The position numbers and the translations under genes are program-made. Source: Methanosphaera cuniculi (lineage in GTDB: Archaea; Methanobacteriota; Methanobacteria; Methanobacteriales; Methanobacteriaceae). From it: DNA of 64,000 nt. The notes under the pieces were generated by a model. It had not been told where the DNA came from. It worked only from the letters and a program-made list of their open reading frames with translations, and did not search any database. The stretch spans positions 62,001 through 126,000 of the forward strand of contig NZ_LWMS01000031.1 of the NCBI RefSeq assembly GCF_003149675.1, in the 5' to 3' direction. This document shows, one piece after another, positions 1-8,062 of the stretch; the stretch's first letter is position 1, and every line of letters starts with the position of its first letter.

Positions 1-2009
1 CAAGTAAAAGGATTTGTAAGAAGAGCTACAGTAAGGGCTCTGGCACTACTTGCAGTTGCACGGAGAGCACCGCTTAGAGTAGTTTGTGCTACGGCATTTA
101 CTTCTGCAGAACCTCCCGATACAAGATTCGCCATACCAAGAAGTGTTGTAGCAACTGTATTCAACCGCGTTACCATATTTGTTATAGACATTATACTTCT
201 TAGTGAAGTATACATTTGAATAATTGGAGCAAGTGTTGGTGCAAGTGCTGCAAATGAAGATATAAGACCCGCAACAACAAGAATTCCTTGAGCAAGTCCC
301 GGGAATTGTTCTTCAAGTTTTATAAATGCAGTTGCAAGAGCATCAATTACAGGTTTGAGTGCATCTCCTATACCTCTCCCGGCTGTTCTAAAATCTTTTT
401 GAATTTTTGCAAGTTTTCCACTTGTTGTTTGCATTACAGCACTTAGATCTCCATTCTGTTCTACACATTTCTCTAGAGCTTGAGTATATCCATCTACATC
501 ACTTGCTTCTCCACTCCAACCCATAGCAATCATTTTTTCACGAGTAATTCCGAAACTTTCTTTCAATACAGCGAAATCACCATTTAGCCCACTGAATGCT
601 TCACTCATGTGGAATCCTGCAAGCTCTGAATCTTCTCCCATGAGTAGTGCGGCTTCTCCAAGTTTCATTACTGATCCTTTACATTTATCAAGTTGGTCAT
701 TGCTTAGTCCAGTTGAAAGCTTGATTTTATTCATAGCGTTTACCATTTGATCCATACTTACTACACTATTGTTAGTCATCCCATCTATACTATTTAGGAG
801 TGAATCACTTGCTTCTTTACTTCCCATTATCGCGGTGTTAAGTGAACTCATTTTTTCACGAGAAAGAGAAAGACCCACTGTAAGTTGAGTGAATGAACCT
901 ACACCTATTACTCCTACTGCTTGTGCTATTTGACCACCTAGTCCATCAAATGCCCCGCTAAGACTTTGTATTTTTGGTTTTAGTGAATCAATAGCACTAC
1001 CTCCTATTGATCGAATACTACTAAATACTTGTGATGCTTTACTTTGAATACTTGAAAACTTTGAAGCTACACTTGTTATTGCACTTCCTACTCTTGTTTG
1101 GAATCCTGTTATACTACTTGTCAGATTTGAAAAGGGATTAATATTTGAAAATGCTGTTGAAAGTCTTGTCCTTATATTTGTTGCAACAGTTCCTACACTT
1201 GTTCCAAACATGCTGAAACGATTTTGTACATTTGTTATTGCGTTGCTAAAACTGTTTTGAAATGTTGTAGCAGTTTCTGATAATTTTTGTCCAATAATTG
1301 TATTTGAAAACATTTGAGATATACTTGTTCGGATATTATTTACAGTTGTTGATATCGTTGTTCCAAAATTAATAAAAGATGTTCTTATTGTAGTAATAGG
1401 TGTTGTAAGTCTAGAAATAGAAGAAGATAAAGAGTTAAATGTTCTTGTTGCTATTGAACCTTGTTTTGATATATTTTGAAAAGTAGTTGATATTGTATTT
1501 TTCAGGTCAAAACATTTATTTATCGTTTCTCCCATTTTGATTTTTAATTTATCCATAAGTGAAGTAGTTTCAGTAATAGTGATATTGTTTCCACTTATGT
1601 CCATATTCATAGTCCTTTTTGTATTAGCAAGTTTATCTGCTTCACTCTTGATATGTTGCATTGTTGTTTGCCATTTTTGTTTTATTTTTTCTGCAGCATT
1701 TAGGAAAGGTTTTGCAAGATTACTTTCATTTATGTTGAACTTGCTAGAGTTATTTATTGATGTTTTAATATTGTTACAAACATTTTTTACTGTATTTTTT
1801 AATTTATTATAAGTTCTGCTGACTTTTTGTATTGCTCTTTCTTGTAGTGATAGAGCTTGTGTTACTTGTGTACTACCCGTTTTTGTATTGTTATTTACTT
1901 GTTTTGTTGTATCTCATAACTTGTCAAGTTGTTTATCTATTTTTTCAAGGTTTTTACTCATTTCATCTTTTACTTTTATTATTATTTCTACTATTTGACT
2001 TGATACCAT
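1..2009 (-). CDS. Phage tail tape measure protein, partial, with an in-frame TGA
   Basis: The minus strand is open from the left edge of the window up to an ATG at 2009, apart from one TGA at 1914-1916 (codon 32). The product starts as a Lys/Glu/Asn-rich coiled-coil-like region. It continues through Ser/Thr-rich low-complexity sequence into hydrophobic Gly/Ala segments and a region typical of PhageMin_Tail tape measure proteins. Tape measure proteins set tail length and are ejected with the DNA. It is the last gene seen in the minus-strand tail block, as expected downstream of tail chaperones. The TGA is a single change from a Trp codon. If it stops translation, the next in-frame ATG is at 1659-1661. 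The 3' end lies outside the window. The family is fairly sure; the start is not. Confidence 0.8.
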
Positions 2010-2147
2010 TATTATTCATACCATTACTATTTTTTATTTTAAAAAAAAAGAATAAGCTAATTTTTATAAAAAAAAAGAATTTAATTAAAAAAAGGGAGGG
2101 AGAGGAAAGGTTAAAATTTATAGGAGGAGGGAGAAAAGAATAAGAAA

Positions 2148-2309
2148 TTAAGCATCAGGATTATTTCTTTGATTTTCAAGTTCAGTTCTACCAATATCAA
2201 GAAACATTGCTTGTGCAGGAGTAAGTTCATTATAAGATGGTGCTAAATGATAACCAAAGAAATCTAATCTAATAAGATGCTGTCCTTCATTTGATTTTAC
2301 AGCTTTTTT
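2148..2309 (-). CDS. -1 frameshift extension of the tail assembly chaperone (GT-like part)
   Basis: A 51-codon open frame lies in the -1 frame relative to the gene at 2297-2710 and has no start codon of its own. It begins at the heptamer A AAA AAG (2303-2309) and ends in TAA at 2148-2150. After the shift the peptide begins AVKSNEGQHL and ends QRNNPDA. A G/GT-type arrangement just upstream of the tape measure gene is standard in long-tailed phages. The fused product would be 187 residues. The shift is inferred from frame structure and position. Confidence 0.7.
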   Translation of the reverse strand, partial: KKAVKSNEGQHLIRLDFFGYHLAPSYNELTPAQAMFLDIGRTELENQRNNPDA

Positions 2310-2710
2310 ACTTCATCTTCAAGATTTACATCATCATCAAGTGAATTTAGTTTCTTTAATTTTGTTACAAGTTCATCAAATACATCATTTGGTAGTCTTT
2401 CTGTTATATCTTTTTCATTAATTTTTTGACCATCAATATTGAAACTACATTTGATAAGATAAACATTAGCATCATATTCTGCTTCACTTGTATCAGCAAG
2501 GTTCAGTTTTGCTACTGCTTCTGTTCCTCTTGATCTTCTTCCTTGTGTTCTCTCTGTCGTATTAATTGTTCCAAGTGCTTTATTTATTATTCTTCTATAA
2601 TTTTTTGTTTCTGCTACATTTATTTTTCTTACATTTTCAGTTGTACCAGTTGCTTCTATGTAAATTGGTACTTGTTCATTTGTTCCGCATAATAGGTCTT
2701 CGAATGCCAT
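2297..2710 (-). CDS. Phage tail assembly chaperone (G-like), 137 aa
   Basis: This is a small acidic protein beginning MAFEDLLCGT, preceded by a GGAG Shine-Dalgarno sequence. It lies between the tail tube candidate and the tape measure gene, where tail assembly chaperones sit. Its C-terminal codons carry the slippery heptamer that yields the longer form described at 2148-2309. The short and long forms would act together to load the tape measure protein before tube polymerisation. The sequence alone is not diagnostic; position and frameshift make the case. Confidence 0.65.
   Translation of the reverse strand: MAFEDLLCGTNEQVPIYIEATGTTENVRKINVAETKNYRRIINKALGTINTTERTQGRRSRGTEAVAKLNLADTSEAEYDANVYLIKCSFNIDGQKINEKDITERLPNDVFDELVTKLKKLNSLDDDVNLEDEVKKL
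2303..2309 (-). promoter_or_regulatory. Programmed -1 ribosomal frameshift site A AAA AAG
   Basis: The zero-frame codons GTA AAA AAG CTG TAA contain a perfect X XXY YYZ heptamer. A one-base slip back continues as GCT GTA AAA TCA and opens 51 further codons. The zero-frame stop lies two codons after the heptamer. A AAA AAG is one of the most efficient -1 sites known in bacteria. I did not identify a downstream stimulatory structure. Confidence 0.7.
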
Positions 2711-2780
2711 ATTTTTTCATCTCCGGTAAATAATTATAAAAGTTGGTGGTGAATGGGTGAAGAAAAGGGAAAATTAAGAA

Positions 2781-3863
2781 TTAATTTCCCTCAGGAGTAG
2801 TTGGTGTAGTTTCCTTAATTGAAGGTACTATTTCAGGTTGATCATTTACAACTTGACAGTATATATCAGTTCTTTTTGTTGTACTATCTTTCATTTCAAC
2901 TGTTTTTGTTCCTGTTGCTTGAAGTGTGAGTTTCACTTCTACATCGTCACTACCGCTGAATTCAAGAGGATCTATGCTTATAATACAGTTTGGAATGATT
3001 AGGATAACATATTCAGTTGCATCTTCACAAGTCATAATTTTAAGTTTTAGAGGTAATGTGAAGAGTTTACATTTACTAGGAATCCAGTATCCTTCATCAT
3101 CTACTGGAAGATCTTTATCTCCATATTCTGTTTTTATTACTGTTTCAAGGTTTTCAGGATCAAATACGGTGGTAAGTTCCATTGATATTTCACGTTCTCC
3201 TACGTTTGGTTGTCTGCCGTAGAATCTGTTTCCAAGTCCTCTTGCTCCATCTGTTTTGTGGTTATTTTTGATTGAAAGTTTAAGATCATTGAATACTGCA
3301 CTTTCAACTCCGCCAAGTTCTATTTGGTAATCATAACCTATGAATGGTACTGCATCAACTTCTCTTATTTCTTGTTCTGTTTGTGATATTTTTCTTGATT
3401 TTTCAGTTCGATATATCATTGAAAGTGAAGCTGTACTGAGTTCATCGCTTGTTTCAAGGTTGAATTCATCAACAACACAGCCGAGGAGTGTTTTTTCAAG
3501 AACATCATTTCCTACATCATATGTAAGTCTTACTGTTGAACTTGGAAGTCTTGTGCTGTCTCCTCCGTAGAATTCATGACAGCTTTTATTTGCGTCGGAT
3601 TCTCCTAGTTGTGTAAATTGATAATTTCCGAGTGTGTAATACATGTATCTATGAAATATTTTTGTATCTATTGCAGTATCCATTTCACTACTTGGTTCTG
3701 GATATCCTACTCTTACTTTTTGTATTGTTTTACTTCCTCCGGTTAGTGTTACCGGTTCTGCGTTTAGGCTTGCATTTGCTTTATCTGCTCTTATATGTTT
3801 TTCATCATCTTTTGCTTCTGTTGCCCATTTTTGTTCAGGGCTGAATGATACTACTTGAGTCAT
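2781..3863 (-). CDS. Phage tail tube/major tail protein, 360 aa
   Basis: A predicted soluble, beta-rich structural protein starting MTQVVSFSPE. It lies between the tail terminator-like protein (start overlapping by 1 nt at 3863) and the tail chaperone, which is the usual slot of the major tail protein in long-tailed phages. The length is large for a simple tube protein, so an added domain is possible. The middle part (EISMELTTVFDPENLETVIK) resembles phage tail-tube repeats in style only. The function is mostly positional. Confidence 0.55.
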   Translation of the reverse strand: MTQVVSFSPEQKWATEAKDDEKHIRADKANASLNAEPVTLTGGSKTIQKVRVGYPEPSSEMDTAIDTKIFHRYMYYTLGNYQFTQLGESDANKSCHEFYGGDSTRLPSSTVRLTYDVGNDVLEKTLLGCVVDEFNLETSDELSTASLSMIYRTEKSRKISQTEQEIREVDAVPFIGYDYQIELGGVESAVFNDLKLSIKNNHKTDGARGLGNRFYGRQPNVGEREISMELTTVFDPENLETVIKTEYGDKDLPVDDEGYWIPSKCKLFTLPLKLKIMTCEDATEYVILIIPNCIISIDPLEFSGSDDVEVKLTLQATGTKTVEMKDSTTKRTDIYCQVVNDQPEIVPSIKETTPTTPEGN

Positions 3864-4462
3864 TATGTATCATCTCCATTATTTGTATTATTCTTTATTA
3901 TTTCGGTATAGGTTATGTCAGGATTATCTAAATTAAAAATATCTTCAGTATTAGTATCTTCATTGATTGATAAACATTGCATCCAATCAATAAGGATAAC
4001 AAATTCAAGAAGAACTCCAGCAACTGATACTATTTCTTGTTTATTTTCAATTCCTAATGTTCCATTTGGATAAAGTGTTTTGAAATTGATTTTAATCATT
4101 TGAAAAAATTCATTTTTCTTTTTATAACGTCTGAAATGTTTGAGGATACTTGCTATAAGTCTTCCTGTAAGATTCATAGCTTTTATTTCTCCTTCTTTCA
4201 GGTCATTATCATATTCAATACATGCGAATTCTATAGGTACGATAACTTTATATTTATTTGTAAGTGCTTCATCTTTATATCCTGCCCATTCATGTTGATT
4301 CATCCATATTGTAGGAGTTTCAAGTTCCATTTCATTTTGATATGAAGTGATAAATGTTTCAACATCATTTAGAATTCCATTATCAATTTCTTTTTGAATC
4401 CATTCTTCTATAGTAAGCGGAATTTGACTTATTGCAGTTAGTATGCTTGTTGAATATCCCAT
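3863..4462 (-). CDS. Probable phage tail terminator / tail completion protein, 199 aa
   Basis: No diagnostic motif is visible. It follows the HK97 gp10-like neck gene by 15 bases and overlaps the next gene by one base, so the three are probably translated together. In the standard head-to-tail order (connector, gp10-like, terminator, tube) this is the tail terminator position. The middle part is alpha/beta-like; the C-terminal 30 residues are Asn/Thr/Asp-rich and probably disordered. Confidence 0.45.
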   Translation of the reverse strand: MGYSTSILTAISQIPLTIEEWIQKEIDNGILNDVETFITSYQNEMELETPTIWMNQHEWAGYKDEALTNKYKVIVPIEFACIEYDNDLKEGEIKAMNLTGRLIASILKHFRRYKKKNEFFQMIKINFKTLYPNGTLGIENKQEIVSVAGVLLEFVILIDWMQCLSINEDTNTEDIFNLDNPDITYTEIIKNNTNNGDDT

Positions 4463-4477
4463 TATTATTTACTCCTA

Positions 4478-4936
4478 TTATTTTTTGAATGTTAGTTGTG
4501 TTACATTTTGCATTATAGTTGGAATTCTTTGTTTTATTTTTTCAGTGCTTTTTTCTACGTAGTGTTGTCCTTTTTGTCCGTTTACACTTCTAAAGAAATA
4601 TTTGCCATTACTTGTTTTTCCATATTTTCCATTGAATTTTTTTCCGGGACGAAATACTAAGACTTTTCCACTTTTTGGTGTTATTCTTTTTCTTTTGGTT
4701 CCATAGATACCTGTTCCTTCATTTACCCAGCCTGCATATTTTGCACTGTTAGTATATCTTATTTTAAATCCTTTTTGTTCCATATGCCATGCACTGTGAA
4801 GGTGTCCTGTATCTTTAGGAGTATTTTTTTTAAGAATACCTAGAAATTCAAGTCCTCCTATATGGAAGAAAAGGTCTTTGAATTTATCAATGTCACCATT
4901 GAAATTTATGTCAGTTGAATTTACTTTTATTATCAT
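4478..4936 (-). CDS. HK97 gp10-like head-tail connector (neck) protein, 152 aa
   Basis: It has the typical gp10-like layout. The N-terminal helix is followed by NTPKDTGHLHSAW (the P-x-DTG-x-L element), then YAGWVNEGTG, and a basic ITPKSGKVLVF strand. The C-terminal helix includes HYVEKSTEKIKQRIP. Proteins of this family complete the neck that joins capsid to tail. The start overlaps the stop of the upstream connector gene by four bases. It is strongly basic in the middle, as is usual for the family. Confidence 0.75.
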   Translation of the reverse strand: MIIKVNSTDINFNGDIDKFKDLFFHIGGLEFLGILKKNTPKDTGHLHSAWHMEQKGFKIRYTNSAKYAGWVNEGTGIYGTKRKRITPKSGKVLVFRPGKKFNGKYGKTSNGKYFFRSVNGQKGQHYVEKSTEKIKQRIPTIMQNVTQLTFKK

Positions 4937-5340
4937 TTAGAATCACCGGTAATGGTTAGGAATTCAATTTGTGCTTTTTCATATCGTTCATCAGTTTTTG
5001 TATAAGGTTTAAGTAGTTCTTTTATGGGTTTTGTGAATATTTCAGTAGGAACAGTTGTAACAGTCCAGTCATTTACTTTGACTAGAGGACTATTTTTTCT
5101 ACTTTCAGCATTTGTAATGATATTTGCTACTATTTGAACACAGGCTATACTTACTCCACCTGGTATATTTTCAGTAGTAAATGATTGTTGGCAGTATTCA
5201 TCAATAATAGACATGGATTGTATTATCCATGTTTCTATTATTGTGTCTAGTTCGGTGTCATTTTCTATTTTGAAGTGTTTAGGTTTGATACCTGTTATTC
5301 TTTTAACTTCATCAATTGTACAGTACATATTATTAGTCAT
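4933..5340 (-). CDS. Phage head-tail connector (gp6-like), 135 aa
   Basis: A mostly helical small protein beginning MTNNMYCTIDEVKRITGIKP, with IIETWIIQSMSIIDEYCQQ and a repeated alpha-helical core typical of the gp6/gp15-type DNA-packaging connector family. These proteins form a ring below the portal. It sits directly after the capsid block and overlaps the gp10-like gene by four bases. The motif-level match is reasonable and the gene order fits. Confidence 0.65.
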   Translation of the reverse strand: MTNNMYCTIDEVKRITGIKPKHFKIENDTELDTIIETWIIQSMSIIDEYCQQSFTTENIPGGVSIACVQIVANIITNAESRKNSPLVKVNDWTVTTVPTEIFTKPIKELLKPYTKTDERYEKAQIEFLTITGDSK

Positions 5341-5344
5341 ATTC

Positions 5345-5614
5345 TTACTCCTTAGGTGTTAATGTTATTGGAATTATACGAGGATTATTATTTGTATTGT
5401 TAATAACTACTTTTTGGGTATATACATTATAGTTATAATCATTAATTTCTATGGTGTATGTACCAAAAGTAATATCTTTAAAATTAACTTGTCCATTGAT
5501 ATCAGAAGTACCAGAATAATTAGTACTTCCATTTAAATTAACAGTAATATCTTGAACACTAGGAGAAAGAAGAATATTTACAGTACGAGTAGAATCAGGG
5601 AGAACCTGAACCAC
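5345..5614 (-). CDS. Ig-like / carboxypeptidase-regulatory-like domain, probable frameshifted capsid extension
   Basis: The 89-codon frame can only begin with GTG and lacks a convincing ribosome binding site. The sequence is a compact beta-sandwich with the motifs DITVNLNGSTNYSGTSDING and FKDITFGTYTIEI, typical of carboxypeptidase-regulatory-like or bacterial Ig-like domains. Immediately upstream, in the preceding frame, a Ser/Thr/Gly-rich linker ends at CCC TGA (5595-5600). A +1 shift there would fuse linker and domain. Ig-like domains appended to phage capsid or tail proteins by frameshifting are known. An independent small decoration protein is the alternative. Confidence 0.55.
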   Translation of the reverse strand: MVQVLPDSTRTVNILLSPSVQDITVNLNGSTNYSGTSDINGQVNFKDITFGTYTIEINDYNYNVYTQKVVINNTNNNPRIIPITLTPKE

Positions 5615-5792
5615 CAGTAGTTGTACTAGAACTTGAATCTGATTCAGTTTCAGTTTTTACTTGTTCAACATAAACTGGTTTTTTCTTTGAACTTTCTTGA
5701 ATATCTGCTAGTTCATCAAGACTAATTTTAGCAACTACAACTCCATCGTTTCTTTGTAGGCTGGAAGTGCTTTGTATCTGAATATGAAATCG
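5598..5792 (-). other. Open -1 frame overlapping the capsid 3' end: C-terminal extension and linker
   Basis: This frame is open for 65 codons, begins inside the capsid gene after a TAA at 5793-5795, and contains no ATG, GTG or TTG near the overlap. It reads LQRNDGVVVAKISLDELADI and then a charged and Ser/Thr/Gly-rich linker ending GGSGSP before TGA at 5595-5597. It joins the capsid frame by a -1 step around the GCC codon at 5759-5761. It may be a programmed extension, or the result of a one-base deletion that truncated the capsid gene. No classic -1 heptamer is seen here. Confidence 0.55.
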
Positions 5793-6709
5793 TTACGTTC
5801 ATTAGGAGCATCACGGTCAAGTTCAACAGTGATATCTTTGAAGATGTTGTATTCAAGGTTAGTTGTAGAAGATAGAAGACAAGTAGCAGTATTATCTATA
5901 CTTTGAGCATCTGTATCATCAAGAGCTGGACTGTGAATGATAGGAATATTTTTGTAGGTAAGTCCGTTCCATGTTGGAAGTGTACTGTCACCAAGAGGTG
6001 TTTCACGTTTTATTACATAGTTGCGGTAAGCATCTTCAACTTCATAAGGAACAAAACAAACGAGTTGTTGAGTATTTTTAAATTCACTTGGTAGTGTATT
6101 TTTCATAGCATCAAATATGGAGTCTACTCCATTATCTACATCAAATGCACCTTTACTGCTGTCAAGTCCTTTGGATTTAATTTTATTTGTAGCACGTTTT
6201 ATCCAACCATCACCAGCACAAAGTAGGCTGTCTGTTGTTGCTTTTATTGTTGTATCTCCGAAGAAATTCCAGTAAGCATTATCAAGTCCCATCTTGTATC
6301 CCATTTCACTTAGTACTGTTTGTTGAAGTGTTTGTCTTTCAATGTTTTCTTCAAGTTCATCATCAGTAAGTGATACTTTTGCTTTAATTTTTGTAGTATT
6401 TATTACTTGACCGGTGAAGTCTAGATCCGCTCCGGTGAGATTAGCTTGTGTTTTATGTTGTGAAAGGTCACCATTTACATATCCTGCTTGACTTACTCTT
6501 CCGTTGATTTTGAATAGACTTGTTTCACGGCTTGGGTTTTGCATGTAAACCATTCTAGCCATTGTAAGTGCAGGATCTGCTACTTGGAATTCTCTTAGGA
6601 ATGTGGTTTGTTGTTCAGGATTTAGAAGTGCTTTTCCTGTTACCATTTTTTCCCATGAATCTTTATTACTTGTTTGTGTGATGTTATCTAGTGCTTCAAG
6701 ATTGTTCAT
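5735..6709 (-). CDS. Phage major capsid protein, HK97-fold type, 324 aa
   Basis: It has the size, position and sequence style of a major capsid protein. The N-terminal part contains GKALLNPEQQTTFLREFQ, followed by KTQANLTGADLDFTGQVI. The central region contains KAKVSLTDDELEENIER and an Ala/Trp-rich helix with MGYKMGLDNAYWNFFGDTT. The end (RYKALPAYKETMEL) seems abrupt; the -1 frame continues as a more natural C-terminus. It starts three bases after the protease/scaffold stop and is followed by connector genes. It forms the icosahedral shell. Confidence 0.8.
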   Translation of the reverse strand: MNNLEALDNITQTSNKDSWEKMVTGKALLNPEQQTTFLREFQVADPALTMARMVYMQNPSRETSLFKINGRVSQAGYVNGDLSQHKTQANLTGADLDFTGQVINTTKIKAKVSLTDDELEENIERQTLQQTVLSEMGYKMGLDNAYWNFFGDTTIKATTDSLLCAGDGWIKRATNKIKSKGLDSSKGAFDVDNGVDSIFDAMKNTLPSEFKNTQQLVCFVPYEVEDAYRNYVIKRETPLGDSTLPTWNGLTYKNIPIIHSPALDDTDAQSIDNTATCLLSSTTNLEYNIFKDITVELDRDAPNERNDFIFRYKALPAYKETMEL

Positions 6710-6711
6710 AT

Positions 6712-7818
6712 TTATTCATCTCCTTTGAATATGTTATTTTGTTTGAATTTTGAAATTCCGTATTGGTCACGTCCTAGTGAAGTCATGAGACTTGCTTCGG
6801 GATTAGTGTGTTTGTAGGATTGGTTGTTTATTCCGTCGTGAGTGTGTGGAATTTCTTTTGATTTTATATTTTTATTAGATGTAGTTTCACTTTTTTCTGA
6901 AGTTTTTGATGTATCTTCTTCTTTTTTGGTTTCATCTTTTTTAGTGGTTTCTTCTTTATTGCCTTTTTGGAGTTTATCTATTTTTGTTGCTAACTCATCA
7001 AGACGGTTGTTTATTTTTGTTATATCTTCTTTTGTTGCATATTTTGATTCATTATTTTCTTCTTTATTTGTAGTTTCTTCTTTTTTATTGGTTTCTTCTT
7101 CTTTATTTGTATTATCTGCTTTTTTAGAGAAAAGATTAAATATTGATTTAATATCGTCTATTGTATATTTTGTTATTTTTTCATTTTCTGTCATTATATC
7201 ATCTTCTTTATTTGTATTACTATTCTTTTGGCTTTGGAATAAGCATTGTTTAGAAAATACAGCATTACTTACACAAGGAAAAGCTGTAAGAGAAACTGTA
7301 AAACCTACAGGATTATCAATATCTTTTATAAGAGTACGGCTTTTAACTGCAAGTTCATTTAATTCTGCATCTTGTGATTTATTTGATTGACTATGTCCAT
7401 TATTTAATAAGTCTATTATCTTATCTGCGTAAATTTGATTAGCAGTAGTAAGACTATAGGCAGTTAATTTACCTTCATCAATCATACGAATAGCAGTAGG
7501 ATCAGTTATCTTTGATTTAAGCCACCAAGAACCGGCAGGAATATCACGGGTTGTACCTGTAATATCGGTATATGTTGTATTTTTGGAACTTATCCAGAAT
7601 TCTAGAGGAGTTCCTATTTTTTTCATATACCAGTCACCATTCATGCAGAATTGATGATCGTAGTCTATGATTTGATAATTTTTATAACTTGTCTGTAAAT
7701 GTTGTATTTGTTTAGTTGTTAATGGTGTTTCACCATTATTGTAGTCACAGTCGGGTACATCAGGTAGGAGTACGGGAGCAGTGACTATACGGTAGGGGGT
7801 ATGGTTATGTATTGTCAC
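6712..7818 (-). CDS. Prohead protease (XkdF-like) fused to scaffold, 368 aa, GTG start
   Basis: The N-terminal half (about 1-205) has features of XkdF-like prohead proteases: IIDYDHQF, AGSWWLKSKITDPTAIRMI and GKLTAYSLTT. The C-terminal half is a Lys/Glu/Thr-rich coiled coil (ATKEDITKINNRLDELATKI) of the scaffold type. The start is GTG at 7816-7818 with GGAGG about a dozen bases upstream. An in-frame ATG at 7192-7194 (MTENEKITKY) could yield a separate 161-residue scaffold, as in lambda C/Nu3; I infer this only from domain layout. It precedes the capsid gene directly. Confidence 0.7.
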   Translation of the reverse strand: MTIHNHTPYRIVTAPVLLPDVPDCDYNNGETPLTTKQIQHLQTSYKNYQIIDYDHQFCMNGDWYMKKIGTPLEFWISSKNTTYTDITGTTRDIPAGSWWLKSKITDPTAIRMIDEGKLTAYSLTTANQIYADKIIDLLNNGHSQSNKSQDAELNELAVKSRTLIKDIDNPVGFTVSLTAFPCVSNAVFSKQCLFQSQKNSNTNKEDDIMTENEKITKYTIDDIKSIFNLFSKKADNTNKEEETNKKEETTNKEENNESKYATKEDITKINNRLDELATKIDKLQKGNKEETTKKDETKKEEDTSKTSEKSETTSNKNIKSKEIPHTHDGINNQSYKHTNPEASLMTSLGRDQYGISKFKQNNIFKGDE

Positions 7819-7893
7819 GTAATAAAAAGACCTCCATTAAAAATTTAAATTAAAATTGTAGAAAAAAGGGTGGTGAAAAAATGTAATAGTTGA

Positions 7894-7932
7894 GGGTATG
7901 AACAGGACTTAAACCTGTAAGGAAATCATACC
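7894..7932 (-). ncRNA. tRNA acceptor/T-arm-like hairpin (minihelix), copy 1
   Basis: On the minus strand this reads GGTATGA, a 7-nt spacer, ACAGG, the loop TTTAAGT, CCTGT and TCATACC. The outer stem is 7 bp and the inner stem 5 bp with a 7-nt loop. On the 3' side the two stems are contiguous, exactly as acceptor and T arms stack in tRNA. D and anticodon arms are absent. It lies between the acidic-protein gene and the protease gene, probably within one transcript. A second copy is at 10427-10466. Confidence 0.5.
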
Positions 7933-7970
7933 ATAATAAAATCGTGAATAAAAAAAAAGGGTGGTGAAAA

Positions 7971-8032
7971 TAAACAATGTTTAACACAAGAAAGAAAAAC
8001 ACGGGACTTTCAAAAAACAAAATAAACAATGC
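7971..8032. repeat. Short repeats AATAAACAAT(G) downstream of the acidic-protein gene
   Basis: The motif AATAAACAATG occurs around 7970-7980 and again at 8021-8031. It recurs at about 10510-10520, 12424-12434 and 12476-12486, each time just 3' of one of the three acidic paralogues. On the minus strand it resembles the codons of the shared C-terminal peptide DIVYFDPD of these paralogues. I take the copies as scars of repeated duplication or deletion of gene ends. Confidence 0.45.
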
Positions 8033-8062
8033 ACAAAAAAACATGAAAAAAATAAAAAAATA

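Noticed and set aside
1537-2143. Plus-strand hydrophobic ORFs opposite the tape measure gene
   Set aside because: They are shadows of the minus-strand coding frame: Leu/Phe/Ile-rich translations typical of the antisense of Lys/Asn-rich genes, without ribosome binding sites.
7894-7932. A complete tRNA gene
   Set aside because: Only acceptor and T arms can be formed; there is no room for D and anticodon arms, and the T loop TTTAAGT departs from the TTC start.
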